In this document: piece after piece, positions 15,626 through 23,489 of the stretch
How the letters are laid out: every line of letters starts with the position of its first letter
How positions within the stretch are numbered: position 1 is the stretch's first letter
DNA from: an uncultured Bacilli bacterium
GTDB taxonomy: Bacteria; Bacillota_I; Bacilli_A; RF39; UBA660
Direction: 5' to 3'
Length of the DNA stretch: 35,037 nt
Assembly: GCA_910578855.1 (NCBI GenBank)
Contig: CAJTRV010000010.1
Span: 1 to 35,037 of the forward strand
Translations under genes and position numbers: made by a program
Notes under the pieces: generated by a model
The model's input: only the letters and a program-made list of their open reading frames with translations
The model's database searches: none
Told to the model about the DNA's origin: nothing

Positions 15626-16215
15626 ATAAAATTTGGGGTGGATTTATCATCAGTGGAATTTTATTTTGTATTATTACTGGAAAATTAGAATTGTTGAATA
15701 CAGTCATTCTTGAGAGTACGAAAGAATCGTTTGATATGATTTTAAAAATTTTTCCAGTTATGGCTTTATGGTTAGGGATTATGAATATTGCAACTGTCTC
15801 AGGATTATTGCGCAAGTTAGCAACCCGTTTATCAAAATTTTTAAAGGTCTTATTTCCTGAGATTCCAGCTGGTCATGAGGCATTTAGCTATATTGCTTCT
15901 AATATTGTTGTTAACATGTTTGGACTTGGAAACGCAGCAACCCCATTTGGATTAAAGGCCATGAAAGCGTTACAATCACTCAATCATAAAAAAGATACCG
16001 CCAGTCGAAGTATGATTACTTTTCTTGTTTTAAATACCAGTGGGATGACAATTATTCCAACGACAATTATCTCACTTCGAATGCTTCATGGAAGTGTGAA
16101 ACCAATGGAAATTGTTTTCCCTTGTATTCTAGCAACGCTAACTGCGACCATTGCTGGTCTTATGATAGATCGTATCCTAGCAAGGAGGCATCGCCATGAT
16201 CACCTTTCTATCTAA
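15619..16215 (+). CDS. spmA: Spore maturation protein A
   Basis: A 198-residue integral membrane protein with several hydrophobic segments, of the nucleoside-recognition (Gate) domain family. SpmA and SpmB are required for spore core dehydration and heat resistance; the transported substrate is not established. Typical stretches are ESTKESFDMILKIFPVMALWLG and NMFGLGNAATPFGLKAM, the latter carrying the family's GNAATPxGLKAM signature. The ATG overlaps the dacB stop by 7 bases, and the next gene overlaps its end by 20 bases, so the three are translationally coupled. Confidence 0.95.
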   Translation: MVNKIWGGFIISGILFCIITGKLELLNTVILESTKESFDMILKIFPVMALWLGIMNIATVSGLLRKLATRLSKFLKVLFPEIPAGHEAFSYIASNIVVNMFGLGNAATPFGLKAMKALQSLNHKKDTASRSMITFLVLNTSGMTIIPTTIISLRMLHGSVKPMEIVFPCILATLTATIAGLMIDRILARRHRHDHLSI

Positions 16216-16720
16216 CCTTGTTATTCCTGCTCTTGTTTTAATGATTGTCATTCATGGTCTTTCCAAGAAAGTTGATATTTATGATGTCTTCGTCGAGGGA
16301 TCAAAAGAATCGTTTGAGATGATTTTAAGCATGTTTCCTTGTCTATTAGGAATGATTTTTGGAATCAATATTTTTATCAAAAGTGGTTTGTTAGAGTTTT
16401 GCTTTTCCTTTTTAAATCCCCTCTTAACGATGATTAAAATGCCTATTGAGGTTCTAACCATGGCACTGATGCGTCCTATTTCCGGAAGTTCAACCTTGGC
16501 AATTTTAAATAATGTTTTTACAGCAAGTGGACCTGATAGTTTTGTTGGAAGGTTAGCTTCGGTGATTCAAGGATCAACTGATACAACATTATATATTTTG
16601 ACTTTATATTTTGGAAGCATTGGAATAAAAAAAACCAGATATGCCTTAAAAGCTGGTTTATTTGCTGATATAATTGGAATCATTGCTAGTATTATAGTAG
16701 TCACCTTATTCTTTGGTTAA
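16196..16720 (+). CDS. spmB: Spore maturation protein B
   Basis: A 174-residue membrane protein, partner of SpmA. It shares the Gate-domain sequence EGSKESFEMILSMFPCLLGM with SpmA and has the SpmB signature RPISGSSTLAIL near residue 97 and GSTDTTLYILTLYFGS near 128. Five to six hydrophobic segments are apparent. AGGAGGCATCGCC precedes the ATG inside the spmA coding end. The pair probably forms a complex in the forespore membrane. Confidence 0.95.
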   Translation: MITFLSNLVIPALVLMIVIHGLSKKVDIYDVFVEGSKESFEMILSMFPCLLGMIFGINIFIKSGLLEFCFSFLNPLLTMIKMPIEVLTMALMRPISGSSTLAILNNVFTASGPDSFVGRLASVIQGSTDTTLYILTLYFGSIGIKKTRYALKAGLFADIIGIIASIIVVTLFFG

Positions 16721-16749
16721 TTGTCTTTTTAGAAAATATCCTGTATAAT
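16721..16749 (+). promoter_or_regulatory. Promoter of rluB
   Basis: TTGTCT (16721-16726), a 17-base spacer and TATAAT (16744-16749). It begins at the end of spmB, and the -10 box ends 16 bases before the rluB start codon. Confidence 0.75.
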
Positions 16750-16765
16750 GGGTCGTGGTGATAGT

Positions 16766-17518
16766 ATGGAAAGATTACAAAAGGTGATCGCAGCTACAGG
16801 ATATTGTTCTAGAAGAAAGGCCGAAGAACTAATTCGGACAGGTCATGTGACGGTAAATGGGAATCTAGTAACAGAACTAGGAACAAAGGTAAACTCGACA
16901 GCTAAGATTGAAATTGATGGTGAAAAAATTAATAAAGAAAATAAAGAATACTATTTATTATATAAACCACGCCAGGTCATTACTTCAACTTATGATGATA
17001 AGAAACGGAAAACGGTTGTTGATTTAATCGATACTGATGTTCGTATCTATCCTGTTGGACGTTTAGATTATGATACAACTGGGGCATTAATTTTGACCAA
17101 TGATGGAGAATTTGCCAATTTATTAATGCATCCTAAAAATAAAGTTGATAAAGTCTATATTGCAAAAATAAGAGGAATATTATATCCAGATATGATAAAA
17201 ACGTTAGAGCGTGGGGTTATCATCGATGGAGTAAAGACAGCCCGTTCTAAAATTAAAGTGAAAAAATATGATAAAAAGGCTGATACAAGTATGGTTGAAG
17301 TAACCATTCATGAAGGAAAACATCATCAAGTAAAGAAAATGTTTGAAAGCGTTGGGAAAGATGTTATTAAATTGCACCGCGAAAAAATTGCCTTTTTAGA
17401 TTTACGCGGTCTTGTATCCGGTGATTATCGACGTTTAAATCCCAAAGAAGTCAAACAACTTTATCATCTTACGAATGATAAAAAAAGATTGGAACATGGA
17501 AAAAGAGGAAATCGTTAA
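16766..17518 (+). CDS. rluB: Pseudouridine synthase RluB family
   Basis: A 250-residue RsuA/RluB-type pseudouridine synthase, expected to modify 23S rRNA near the peptidyl transferase centre. An S4 RNA-binding domain occupies about residues 1-60 (starting MERLQKVIAATGYCSRRKAE). The catalytic domain has GRLDYDTTGALILTND with the catalytic Asp in LDYDTTG, and HEGKHHQVKKMFE near the C-terminal third. The position after spmB matches Bacillus synteny. ATG 16766 is chosen because GTGGTGAT is in front of it; an in-frame ATG at 16748 lies in the -10 box. Confidence 0.94.
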   Translation: MERLQKVIAATGYCSRRKAEELIRTGHVTVNGNLVTELGTKVNSTAKIEIDGEKINKENKEYYLLYKPRQVITSTYDDKKRKTVVDLIDTDVRIYPVGRLDYDTTGALILTNDGEFANLLMHPKNKVDKVYIAKIRGILYPDMIKTLERGVIIDGVKTARSKIKVKKYDKKADTSMVEVTIHEGKHHQVKKMFESVGKDVIKLHREKIAFLDLRGLVSGDYRRLNPKEVKQLYHLTNDKKRLEHGKRGNR

Positions 17519-17592
17519 CTGAACTTTTATAGAAAAGAAGCTTAAGGAATAGATATCAGAGTTTCAATATCGTTAGAAAAATCTTTGAATTA

Positions 17593-17626
17593 AAAAAATA
17601 ATCGGTGTGAACTGATTATTTTTCTT
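17593..17626. terminator. Bidirectional terminator between rluB and the ferredoxin gene
   Basis: AAAATAATCGG pairs with CTGATTATTTT around TGTGAA, flanked by A and T runs. It serves the convergent rluB and ferredoxin genes; the ferredoxin stop codon lies in the right arm. Confidence 0.75.
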
Positions 17627-17810
17627 CACTATAAATAGCGCCAACTGGACAAATTCCCGTCATAATTTCGGCCTCTTCTTGCTCCTGCATCTCGCGTCCG
17701 TTTTGAACTTCGGCTAGACCTTCATCGTTAATTTCAAATACATCGGGATATTCTGCTTGACAAGCACCACATCCGATACAAATATCTTGATTTACATTTA
17801 CTTTTTCCAT
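17616..17810 (-). CDS. Single-cluster 4Fe-4S ferredoxin
   Basis: A 64-residue electron carrier. Cys11, Cys14 and Cys17 (CIGCGAC) with Cys54 in GICPVGAI bind one [4Fe-4S] cluster; the residues that would hold a second cluster are absent. The acidic composition is typical of Bacillus-type monocluster ferredoxins (Fer). A ribosome binding site GGAGGGAA lies before the ATG on the minus strand. Electron partners cannot be inferred from the neighbours. Confidence 0.93.
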   Translation of the reverse strand: MEKVNVNQDICIGCGACQAEYPDVFEINDEGLAEVQNGREMQEQEEAEIMTGICPVGAIYSEEK

Positions 17811-17914
17811 AAATTCCCTCCGTATTTATTATAGGCAAAAAGATGGGAAATTTCAATCTTATTGTTTAAAAATAGCGAAAAATATGATATTATTATAATA
17901 CGAGGTGGTAACGT

Positions 17915-18751
17915 ATGGCGAGTCGTATGGATCGATATTATAAAACCAATTCTGAGACACGTAGACGAAGTTATAGAAATGAAAGTCTATATGATACCAT
18001 TTACGATGATTCGACTGAATATTCTAATGTTGAAGGAATTGCTAGAATAGAACATACCAATGAAATTGATATTAGGCGTATTCGGGAGATGTTAAAAGAG
18101 GAAGAAGCGAAGAAAAAGCGGAATCAGAATCGGCCAGTGTTTAAGCGTCCCGTTGAATTCCCTGTTATGGAAGATCTTGATGATGATAAGGAAGAGCGGA
18201 ATTATGATATTCGTGATATTTTAGTAAAAGCCAAAAAGGAAAAAAAAGATGAGGAACAAGATCAATATCGGGATTTAAAAAATACGCAATATAATATATT
18301 AAAAAAAATAAAATTAGATGATTCTATTCAACGAGAACATTATGAACCAGTGAAGGAAGAAAGTGATTCGTTAAAAGAATTAATTCATACGATTACAACC
18401 AATAGTATGTTAAATGAATTAGGCGATAAAGAATTGTCATTGGGTCTTTTAGATGATTTAAAATCGGATCATACCAATACTGCAACGTTGAATAAAAATT
18501 CGATTCGGAAGATCTTAGAAGAAGAAAAAGAAAAACAAAAAGAAAAAAATGATGATGAAGATAATATGCGAGAACTAGATAAGTCATTCTTTACCTCTAG
18601 TCTTAATTTTAGTGATGAAGATTTTGATGAATTAAAAGAATTAAGCACTACCTATCGACGCAATAATATATTAATTAAAGTGTTGATTGCAGTTATTGTT
18701 ATTGCAATTATCATTATGATTGTGTTGTATTTTATGAATATGCCAAAATAA
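17915..18751 (+). CDS. Acidic tail-anchored membrane protein of unknown function
   Basis: A 278-residue protein with a long, highly charged cytoplasmic part (residues 1-250, rich in Asp, Glu, Lys and Arg, with predicted helices and disorder) and one hydrophobic segment at about 253-274, followed by only a few residues (NMPK). This is the layout of a C-terminally anchored cytoplasmic protein. The N-terminus is Arg/Tyr-rich (SRMDRYYKTNSETRRRSYR). No family was recognised. GAGGTGG precedes ATG 17915 and TATAAT (17894-17899) ends 15 bases before it. It lies between the spore-cortex cluster and the germination operon, so a link to sporulation or division is possible but unproven. Confidence 0.75.
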   Translation: MASRMDRYYKTNSETRRRSYRNESLYDTIYDDSTEYSNVEGIARIEHTNEIDIRRIREMLKEEEAKKKRNQNRPVFKRPVEFPVMEDLDDDKEERNYDIRDILVKAKKEKKDEEQDQYRDLKNTQYNILKKIKLDDSIQREHYEPVKEESDSLKELIHTITTNSMLNELGDKELSLGLLDDLKSDHTNTATLNKNSIRKILEEEKEKQKEKNDDEDNMRELDKSFFTSSLNFSDEDFDELKELSTTYRRNNILIKVLIAVIVIAIIIMIVLYFMNMPK

Positions 18752-18784
18752 GAGTCTCAGGCTTGGAAACTCTTATTTTTTTTA
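18747..18784. terminator. Bidirectional terminator
   Basis: AATAAGAGT (18747-18755) pairs with ACTCTTATT (18769-18777), flanked by A and T runs. It ends both the tail-anchored protein gene and the ger operon coming from the right. Confidence 0.8.
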
Positions 18785-19863
18785 AACTTGGATATAATTG
18801 CCACCAATAGTGGTAGACTTAATAATACACCATATAATACGGTTGGGAATGTATTTTTGAAGAAAAGTGTTCCTATTGTATTATTGGTGAAAACATAATT
18901 GCTGGAAATGAGAACAAGGATGCTAAGGCATGTAATTAGGGTGTTTCGTTTCCATTTTTGTTGGAGACGAAATGTCTTGGTTAGATAATGACAGACAAAG
19001 TATAAGGTAAGAATATTTGTCATAAAAATATCAAAGATCCATTGGATTGATAGGGTACTTTCAATTCGCTGGATAAAACCAATAATTGATACACGTTTTA
19101 GTAAGTGAAATTCTGGATATTGATATAATGTTGCTAGTCGGGCTCCAAACACAGTAATAGTTAAGAATAAGATTGAAAATAAGATGACACTAGTTACACA
19201 ATACATGGTAATAATGCGTTTATTAAATTTATGGTCATCCTGAATCATCTCCTTGGGAATACTAAGGAGAAGAAAAAGAACTAGAACACTATTGGCAATA
19301 TATTGATAACTTCCATCTAAGATTGGCATGATACCATGTTCAAAGATCGGCATTATATTATCTAAATGAACTTGAAATTGAAGTCCCAAGATGGGAAGGA
19401 TTACGAGAATAAGACTGAAATAGAAAAATATGACACTACATTTTCCAATGATACCAATCCCTTTACTAAGTAAATAAATGGTTGGAACAATAAACATAAT
19501 TCCAATTGCCATAGCTGGAGTTCGGGATAGATACTGGGAAGTAATGAGATTGGTGAGATTCCAAAAAATAACCGTTGATAAATATAAGAGGAAACAACAT
19601 AGGGCTAAATTAATAAAGCGTCCAATTGTTTTCCCAAAACACAATTCAATTAAATCGTTAATATTGTATTGTTTTTTATAATTCATTAAATATAAATAAA
19701 GAAGCAAAGGAATGAAGCCGATGATAAATCCCAATATAATAGAGATATACCCATCTTGCTTGGCAACCAAGATTAAGTTATTAATGGTAATTCCAACGAA
19801 TGAACAACGCATTATATAGAAAACAAAGGTACTAACTTCAAAGGAATTTAACATTTTTCGCAT
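18757..19863 (-). CDS. Spore germination permease-like protein (GerAB type)
   Basis: A 368-residue integral membrane protein of the spore germination permease family (APC superfamily fold), the B subunit of a GerA-type germinant receptor, which in Bacillus binds the amino acid germinant. About ten hydrophobic segments cover the whole length, with the family-like opening SFEVSTFVFYIMRCSFVGI and the central PxxYLLSKGIGIIG region. It is the last gene of the operon, and its ATG overlaps the gerAC stop by one base (TAATG). The paralogue class (GerA, GerB, GerK, Ynd) cannot be decided. Confidence 0.92.
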   Translation of the reverse strand: MRKMLNSFEVSTFVFYIMRCSFVGITINNLILVAKQDGYISIILGFIIGFIPLLLYLYLMNYKKQYNINDLIELCFGKTIGRFINLALCCFLLYLSTVIFWNLTNLITSQYLSRTPAMAIGIMFIVPTIYLLSKGIGIIGKCSVIFFYFSLILVILPILGLQFQVHLDNIMPIFEHGIMPILDGSYQYIANSVLVLFLLLSIPKEMIQDDHKFNKRIITMYCVTSVILFSILFLTITVFGARLATLYQYPEFHLLKRVSIIGFIQRIESTLSIQWIFDIFMTNILTLYFVCHYLTKTFRLQQKWKRNTLITCLSILVLISSNYVFTNNTIGTLFFKNTFPTVLYGVLLSLPLLVAIISKFKKNKSFQA

Positions 19864-21059
19864 TATGCTTCCTCCTTTCGGATTGATTGTTCTAAAGATC
19901 CTTTTGTTTCAATATCAATTTCTACTGATACATTAATATCCATATTGGCAAACGTATCATGGTCCCAATGTTTTTCCAATTTTTTAAATTGATTTGGATA
20001 TTTATGATAGAAGGCAAGTCCAAATCCAAAAATATCCGTTTGATATTTTTTTTGAGCCATATTTAGAGCTTGACGGATTGTTTTTTTAAGCTCTTTTTCG
20101 GTATTTGTCTTAATTTTGGCAATTTCTTTGGGATCTGTTAAATCGATATCACAATTTACTTCTGCGATCGATCCGCCCGCTTTGATTTTTAAATCTATTT
20201 GTGGTTTATTATTTTTAAAAGAGATGTTAAGTTTTGTATTTGGAGATTCCAGATGGGATACGATATAACCACCGTTATATTTTATCTCAACGATTGATTT
20301 ATCAACCTTGTTTAAGATAATATTGGTACCTTCACTTTCCTTTTTGGTAGCAAAACCAATTAATTTATCATCTTTAAAAATACCGAGTGGCCCAAGTTTT
20401 AATACCGCATCTGGTTGTGATTGTTCTAAATGTTGGTATTTTTGCGCCTCGTCTTTTTTTCCTTCGATAGAAATGCTACTCAAGACAGGATGGATTCCTC
20501 TTTCAATGACGTCATTAATAAAAACACTATAGATCATATCATTGGTTACCGCTTGATATTCCTTGGCCTCTTGAACATTAGAGGCAATACTTTGTGATGG
20601 AAGTGATTCTAGTGGAGTAAGAATTTTTAAAACATCACTGGCTTTTTCCTCTTTGGTAATTAATAAATAAAACTTTTTACGACTCTCTGGTTCTCGTAAT
20701 AAAAAATCAGATATTTTATTAATTCCCTCTTTGGCAACTTGATCAGATATTACGATTGCAGATAAATGGTTAATATAAATTTGTTTTGGACTTTTCAAAT
20801 CGATATTTTCTAATGCTTCTGATAGTGTTTTTCCTTTCCCTTCTAAAACGGTAGTTTGGCTTTGTCCCTCTTTGGCACTAATTTGAGCACTTTTGGCATT
20901 GGCAATCATCACACTGACTAAATATTTATCATCTTCTTTATCAATACCTAGTGAGGTTGTGATTGCTAGATCATTTAATTCACTATAATTCCAGCAACCA
21001 CATAGAAGTAAGACCACTCCAATCACGATTAGTAGTTTTAATTGTTTAGTTTTCATCAT
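19863..21059 (-). CDS. Germination lipoprotein (Ger(x)C, GerAC type)
   Basis: A 398-residue lipoprotein subunit of the germinant receptor, anchored on the outer face of the spore inner membrane. The lipobox LCGC places the acylated Cys at about residue 21, followed by the family hallmark WNYSELNDLAITTSLGIDK. The middle contains the SESRKKFYLLITK-like strand and the C-terminal domain DIFGFGLAFYHKYPNQFK, typical of Ger(x)C. AGGTGAACT precedes the ATG. It overlaps the end of gerAA by 14 bases and touches gerAB by one. Confidence 0.95.
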   Translation of the reverse strand: MMKTKQLKLLIVIGVVLLLCGCWNYSELNDLAITTSLGIDKEDDKYLVSVMIANAKSAQISAKEGQSQTTVLEGKGKTLSEALENIDLKSPKQIYINHLSAIVISDQVAKEGINKISDFLLREPESRKKFYLLITKEEKASDVLKILTPLESLPSQSIASNVQEAKEYQAVTNDMIYSVFINDVIERGIHPVLSSISIEGKKDEAQKYQHLEQSQPDAVLKLGPLGIFKDDKLIGFATKKESEGTNIILNKVDKSIVEIKYNGGYIVSHLESPNTKLNISFKNNKPQIDLKIKAGGSIAEVNCDIDLTDPKEIAKIKTNTEKELKKTIRQALNMAQKKYQTDIFGFGLAFYHKYPNQFKKLEKHWDHDTFANMDINVSVEIDIETKGSLEQSIRKEEA

Positions 21060-22524
21060 AGTTCACCTGCAATCTAGTTTGGTTTTTTGGAGCTAAATAC
21101 GAAGGACGTTTGCGCAATTTGTCCCGCGATGTACGAATGACATTATCTTTTTGTGCTTGTAAATTAAGTGGACTAAAAGGGGTCAAATATGGTGTTCCTA
21201 ATGATTCTAGACTTGCTAGTTTGGCGACGAAGATGATTCCTCCAGCAACGATTCCTACAATTCCCATAATTGAGGCACAGAGGATGAAGAAAATCCGCCA
21301 TCCCCGTAGAGCATTGGTGAAATCAACATCAGTAAATAATAGTCCACAAATTGAAGTAAGGGCAATAATAATGACGACGATCGGGGAAACAATTCCAGCA
21401 TTGACGGCGGCATCTCCAAGGACCAAGGCACCGACAACACTAATGGCGGTACCAGTAACTTTAGGAATTCGGATATCACTTTCGCGCAGCATCTCAAACG
21501 TAATTCCTAGCAGCATTACTTCAAAAGCGGTAGGGAAAGGGACGCCTTCACGTTGAATTGCCAACGATATAAGAAGACGATCGGGGATCATTTCTTGATT
21601 AAAGTTGGTAATTGCAATATAAATGGCTGGCGTTAACAATGTAACAAAAAATGCTAGTGCGCGAAGCCCTCTTGTAAAAATAACATTGGCTGGTTTCTGA
21701 TAATTATCTTCCGGTGAGTGTAGGAAATCGACTAACATTCCTGGCATGACAAGGACAAAGGGCGAGTTTTCGACTAATACACATATCTTACCATCTAATA
21801 GGGCACCACAGACAAGATCTGGACGTTCTGTACTGATAATTTTTGGAAATGAGGAATGTTGCTTTGGTGACAAAAAATCCATGATATATCCAGAATCGAG
21901 AATGCCATCAATATCAATTTTTTTGATTTTATTGCGAACCAATTCCACCTTTTCCTTTGGTACAATATCTTGAATATAACCAATTGCGACTTTGGTTTTG
22001 GTCCGTCTACCAACTTTCACTTCATCCATCCAGAGATTAGGATCCTTAATCCTCTTTCGAATGAGCCCAATATTAGTCATATGATTTTCAGTGAAACTAT
22101 CTTTTGGCCCACGAATAATGGCTTCACTAGAGGCCTCAGCGACGCCGCGGTCTAAGTTACTCTTGGTTTCTAAGACGATATATCGTTCATATCCTTCGAT
22201 AAAGATACAAGTAAAACCACTTGCTAAGTAATAATATACTTGTGAAAAATCATCTATAACAGTTAATTTACTATTGGTAATGGTATTTTGTAAATTATCG
22301 AATAAATCTTCAAAAAAAGATTTCTTTCCGTATTTAATATCATTGCTGATGCTTTTCATAAAGAAGTCACTTATTTTATCATCGCTACTAACACTCTCAA
22401 AAAAACAATAGAGAATTTTCTTACGATGAAGTGTGACAGTGCGTGAAAAAAAGTCACTACTTTTGTGAATTTTTGTTTCGATTTGTTTTAATATTGTATC
22501 GACGTTTTGATTTACTTTTTCCAT
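21046..22524 (-). CDS. Spore germination protein GerAA type
   Basis: A 492-residue A subunit of a nutrient germinant receptor. The N-terminal soluble half (1-about 280) contains FIEGYERYIVLETKSNLDRGVAEASSEAIIRGP, which includes the invariant RGPK(D/E)xFxExxxTN segment. The C-terminal half has four to five membrane segments with ISLAIQREGVPFPTAFEVMLL and GAAVNAGIVSP-like stretches. ATG 22524 is chosen because GAGGGATAAT is directly in front; an in-frame ATG at 22545 has no site. The operon order A-C-B, with overlaps, matches many Bacillus and Clostridium ger operons. A forespore-type -10 candidate lies at 22546-22552. Confidence 0.95.
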   Translation of the reverse strand: MEKVNQNVDTILKQIETKIHKSSDFFSRTVTLHRKKILYCFFESVSSDDKISDFFMKSISNDIKYGKKSFFEDLFDNLQNTITNSKLTVIDDFSQVYYYLASGFTCIFIEGYERYIVLETKSNLDRGVAEASSEAIIRGPKDSFTENHMTNIGLIRKRIKDPNLWMDEVKVGRRTKTKVAIGYIQDIVPKEKVELVRNKIKKIDIDGILDSGYIMDFLSPKQHSSFPKIISTERPDLVCGALLDGKICVLVENSPFVLVMPGMLVDFLHSPEDNYQKPANVIFTRGLRALAFFVTLLTPAIYIAITNFNQEMIPDRLLISLAIQREGVPFPTAFEVMLLGITFEMLRESDIRIPKVTGTAISVVGALVLGDAAVNAGIVSPIVVIIIALTSICGLLFTDVDFTNALRGWRIFFILCASIMGIVGIVAGGIIFVAKLASLESLGTPYLTPFSPLNLQAQKDNVIRTSRDKLRKRPSYLAPKNQTRLQVNYDEN

Positions 22525-22545
22525 ATTATCCCTCATTACTACCAT

Positions 22546-22552
22546 TATTATG
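22546..22552 (-). promoter_or_regulatory. Candidate sigma-G/F -10 element for the ger operon
   Basis: On the minus strand CATAATA fits the forespore -10 consensus CATNHTA and lies 21 bases before the gerAA start. The matching -35 (GHATR) is only approximate (GTTAT about 18 bases upstream), so support is weak. Bacillus gerA operons use sigma-G. Confidence 0.3.
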
Positions 22553-22582
22553 GCTATTTTTTTCTTTTTTATAACGATAAAT

Positions 22583-22607
22583 AAAAAAAGAAATGCGGAA
22601 CATTTCT
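22583..22607 (-). terminator. Terminator of the short-chain dehydrogenase gene
   Basis: On the minus strand AGAAATG and CATTTCT form a stem around TTCCG, followed by seven Ts. The stop codon of the dehydrogenase gene lies in the left arm. Confidence 0.7.
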
Positions 22608-23388
22608 AACAAAACAATAGGGAGTATAATTTTACAAATAGAATTTGACTTATGCGTGATCGATAGATAGCCCGTGGATGTTTGCTATCGATGGCTTTGA
22701 CTATTTTATTGGCAATTTGATCTAAATTTTTCGATTCTAATAGATGGTAAAATGGTGTTTCATATTTTTTTAAAAACTCCAATTGCGTTTTAAAGTAAGT
22801 ATCAAGGTTCATTCGTCCATATTTATTTTCTGTCATAACTTGGTTAAAACCAGTATAGTAGAGTCCTGGTTGAATGGTAATGACATCGATATTGGCTTTT
22901 AATAGTTTCATCTCTAAACGTAGATTAGAAGTGAGCATATTGATGCTGGCTTTACTGGCACAGTAACTTCCCAAAAAAGGAACTGGGGCGACCCCGGCTA
23001 GTGAAGACATCATAATTACTCTACCATGTTTTCGTTGAATCATGCCTTTTAAAGCAAGTTGAACCAGTGAAAAATTAGAAAAGACATTGACATCAAAATT
23101 ATCTCTAACAAGATCAATTGGAATCTCGGCAATACTTCCGCTATAGCCAATGGCGGCATTACTAACTAGGATATCAATGGGTAAGGATTCTATCTGTTTT
23201 CGATCCTTCTCATCTGTAATATCAAGTTTGAGACAGGTAATATGTTTCAGATTATGATATCGTAATTGGACTAGTTCTAATTGTTTTGTGGTATGAACAG
23301 CTACATAAATATGGTGTTGCTTAGCATCTAACTTCTCGATTACTCGTCTAGCAATTCCACTTGCTGCTCCTGTTATTAAAATATTCAT
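22606..23388 (-). CDS. Short-chain dehydrogenase/reductase
   Basis: A 260-residue classical SDR, an NAD(P)-dependent oxidoreductase. The N-terminal Rossmann motif TGAASGIARRVIE, the NAA motif in SNAAIGYSG, the catalytic Ser in MMSSLAGVAP, and the Tyr/Lys pair in YCASK are all visible. The C-terminal region carries a hydrophobic end (ILFVKLYSLLF), which may be membrane-associated. The substrate is unknown. TAGGTGATAAC precedes the ATG; that site lies within a small inverted repeat TATCAC/GTGATA (23391-23405). Confidence 0.9.
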   Translation of the reverse strand: MNILITGAASGIARRVIEKLDAKQHHIYVAVHTTKQLELVQLRYHNLKHITCLKLDITDEKDRKQIESLPIDILVSNAAIGYSGSIAEIPIDLVRDNFDVNVFSNFSLVQLALKGMIQRKHGRVIMMSSLAGVAPVPFLGSYCASKASINMLTSNLRLEMKLLKANIDVITIQPGLYYTGFNQVMTENKYGRMNLDTYFKTQLEFLKKYETPFYHLLESKNLDQIANKIVKAIDSKHPRAIYRSRISQILFVKLYSLLFC

Positions 23389-23489
23389 GTTATCACCTAG
23401 TGATAGTCTGAGTCAAAATAACCATATCATACCTGAGAAAATCTAGTAATTCCATTTTAAATTGTGTATAATAAGGATAAGGTGAGTGT

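Noticed and set aside
21110..21556. Plus-strand frame of 148 codons opposite gerAA
   Set aside because: It lies inside the GerA membrane domain coding region; no ribosome site and atypical composition.
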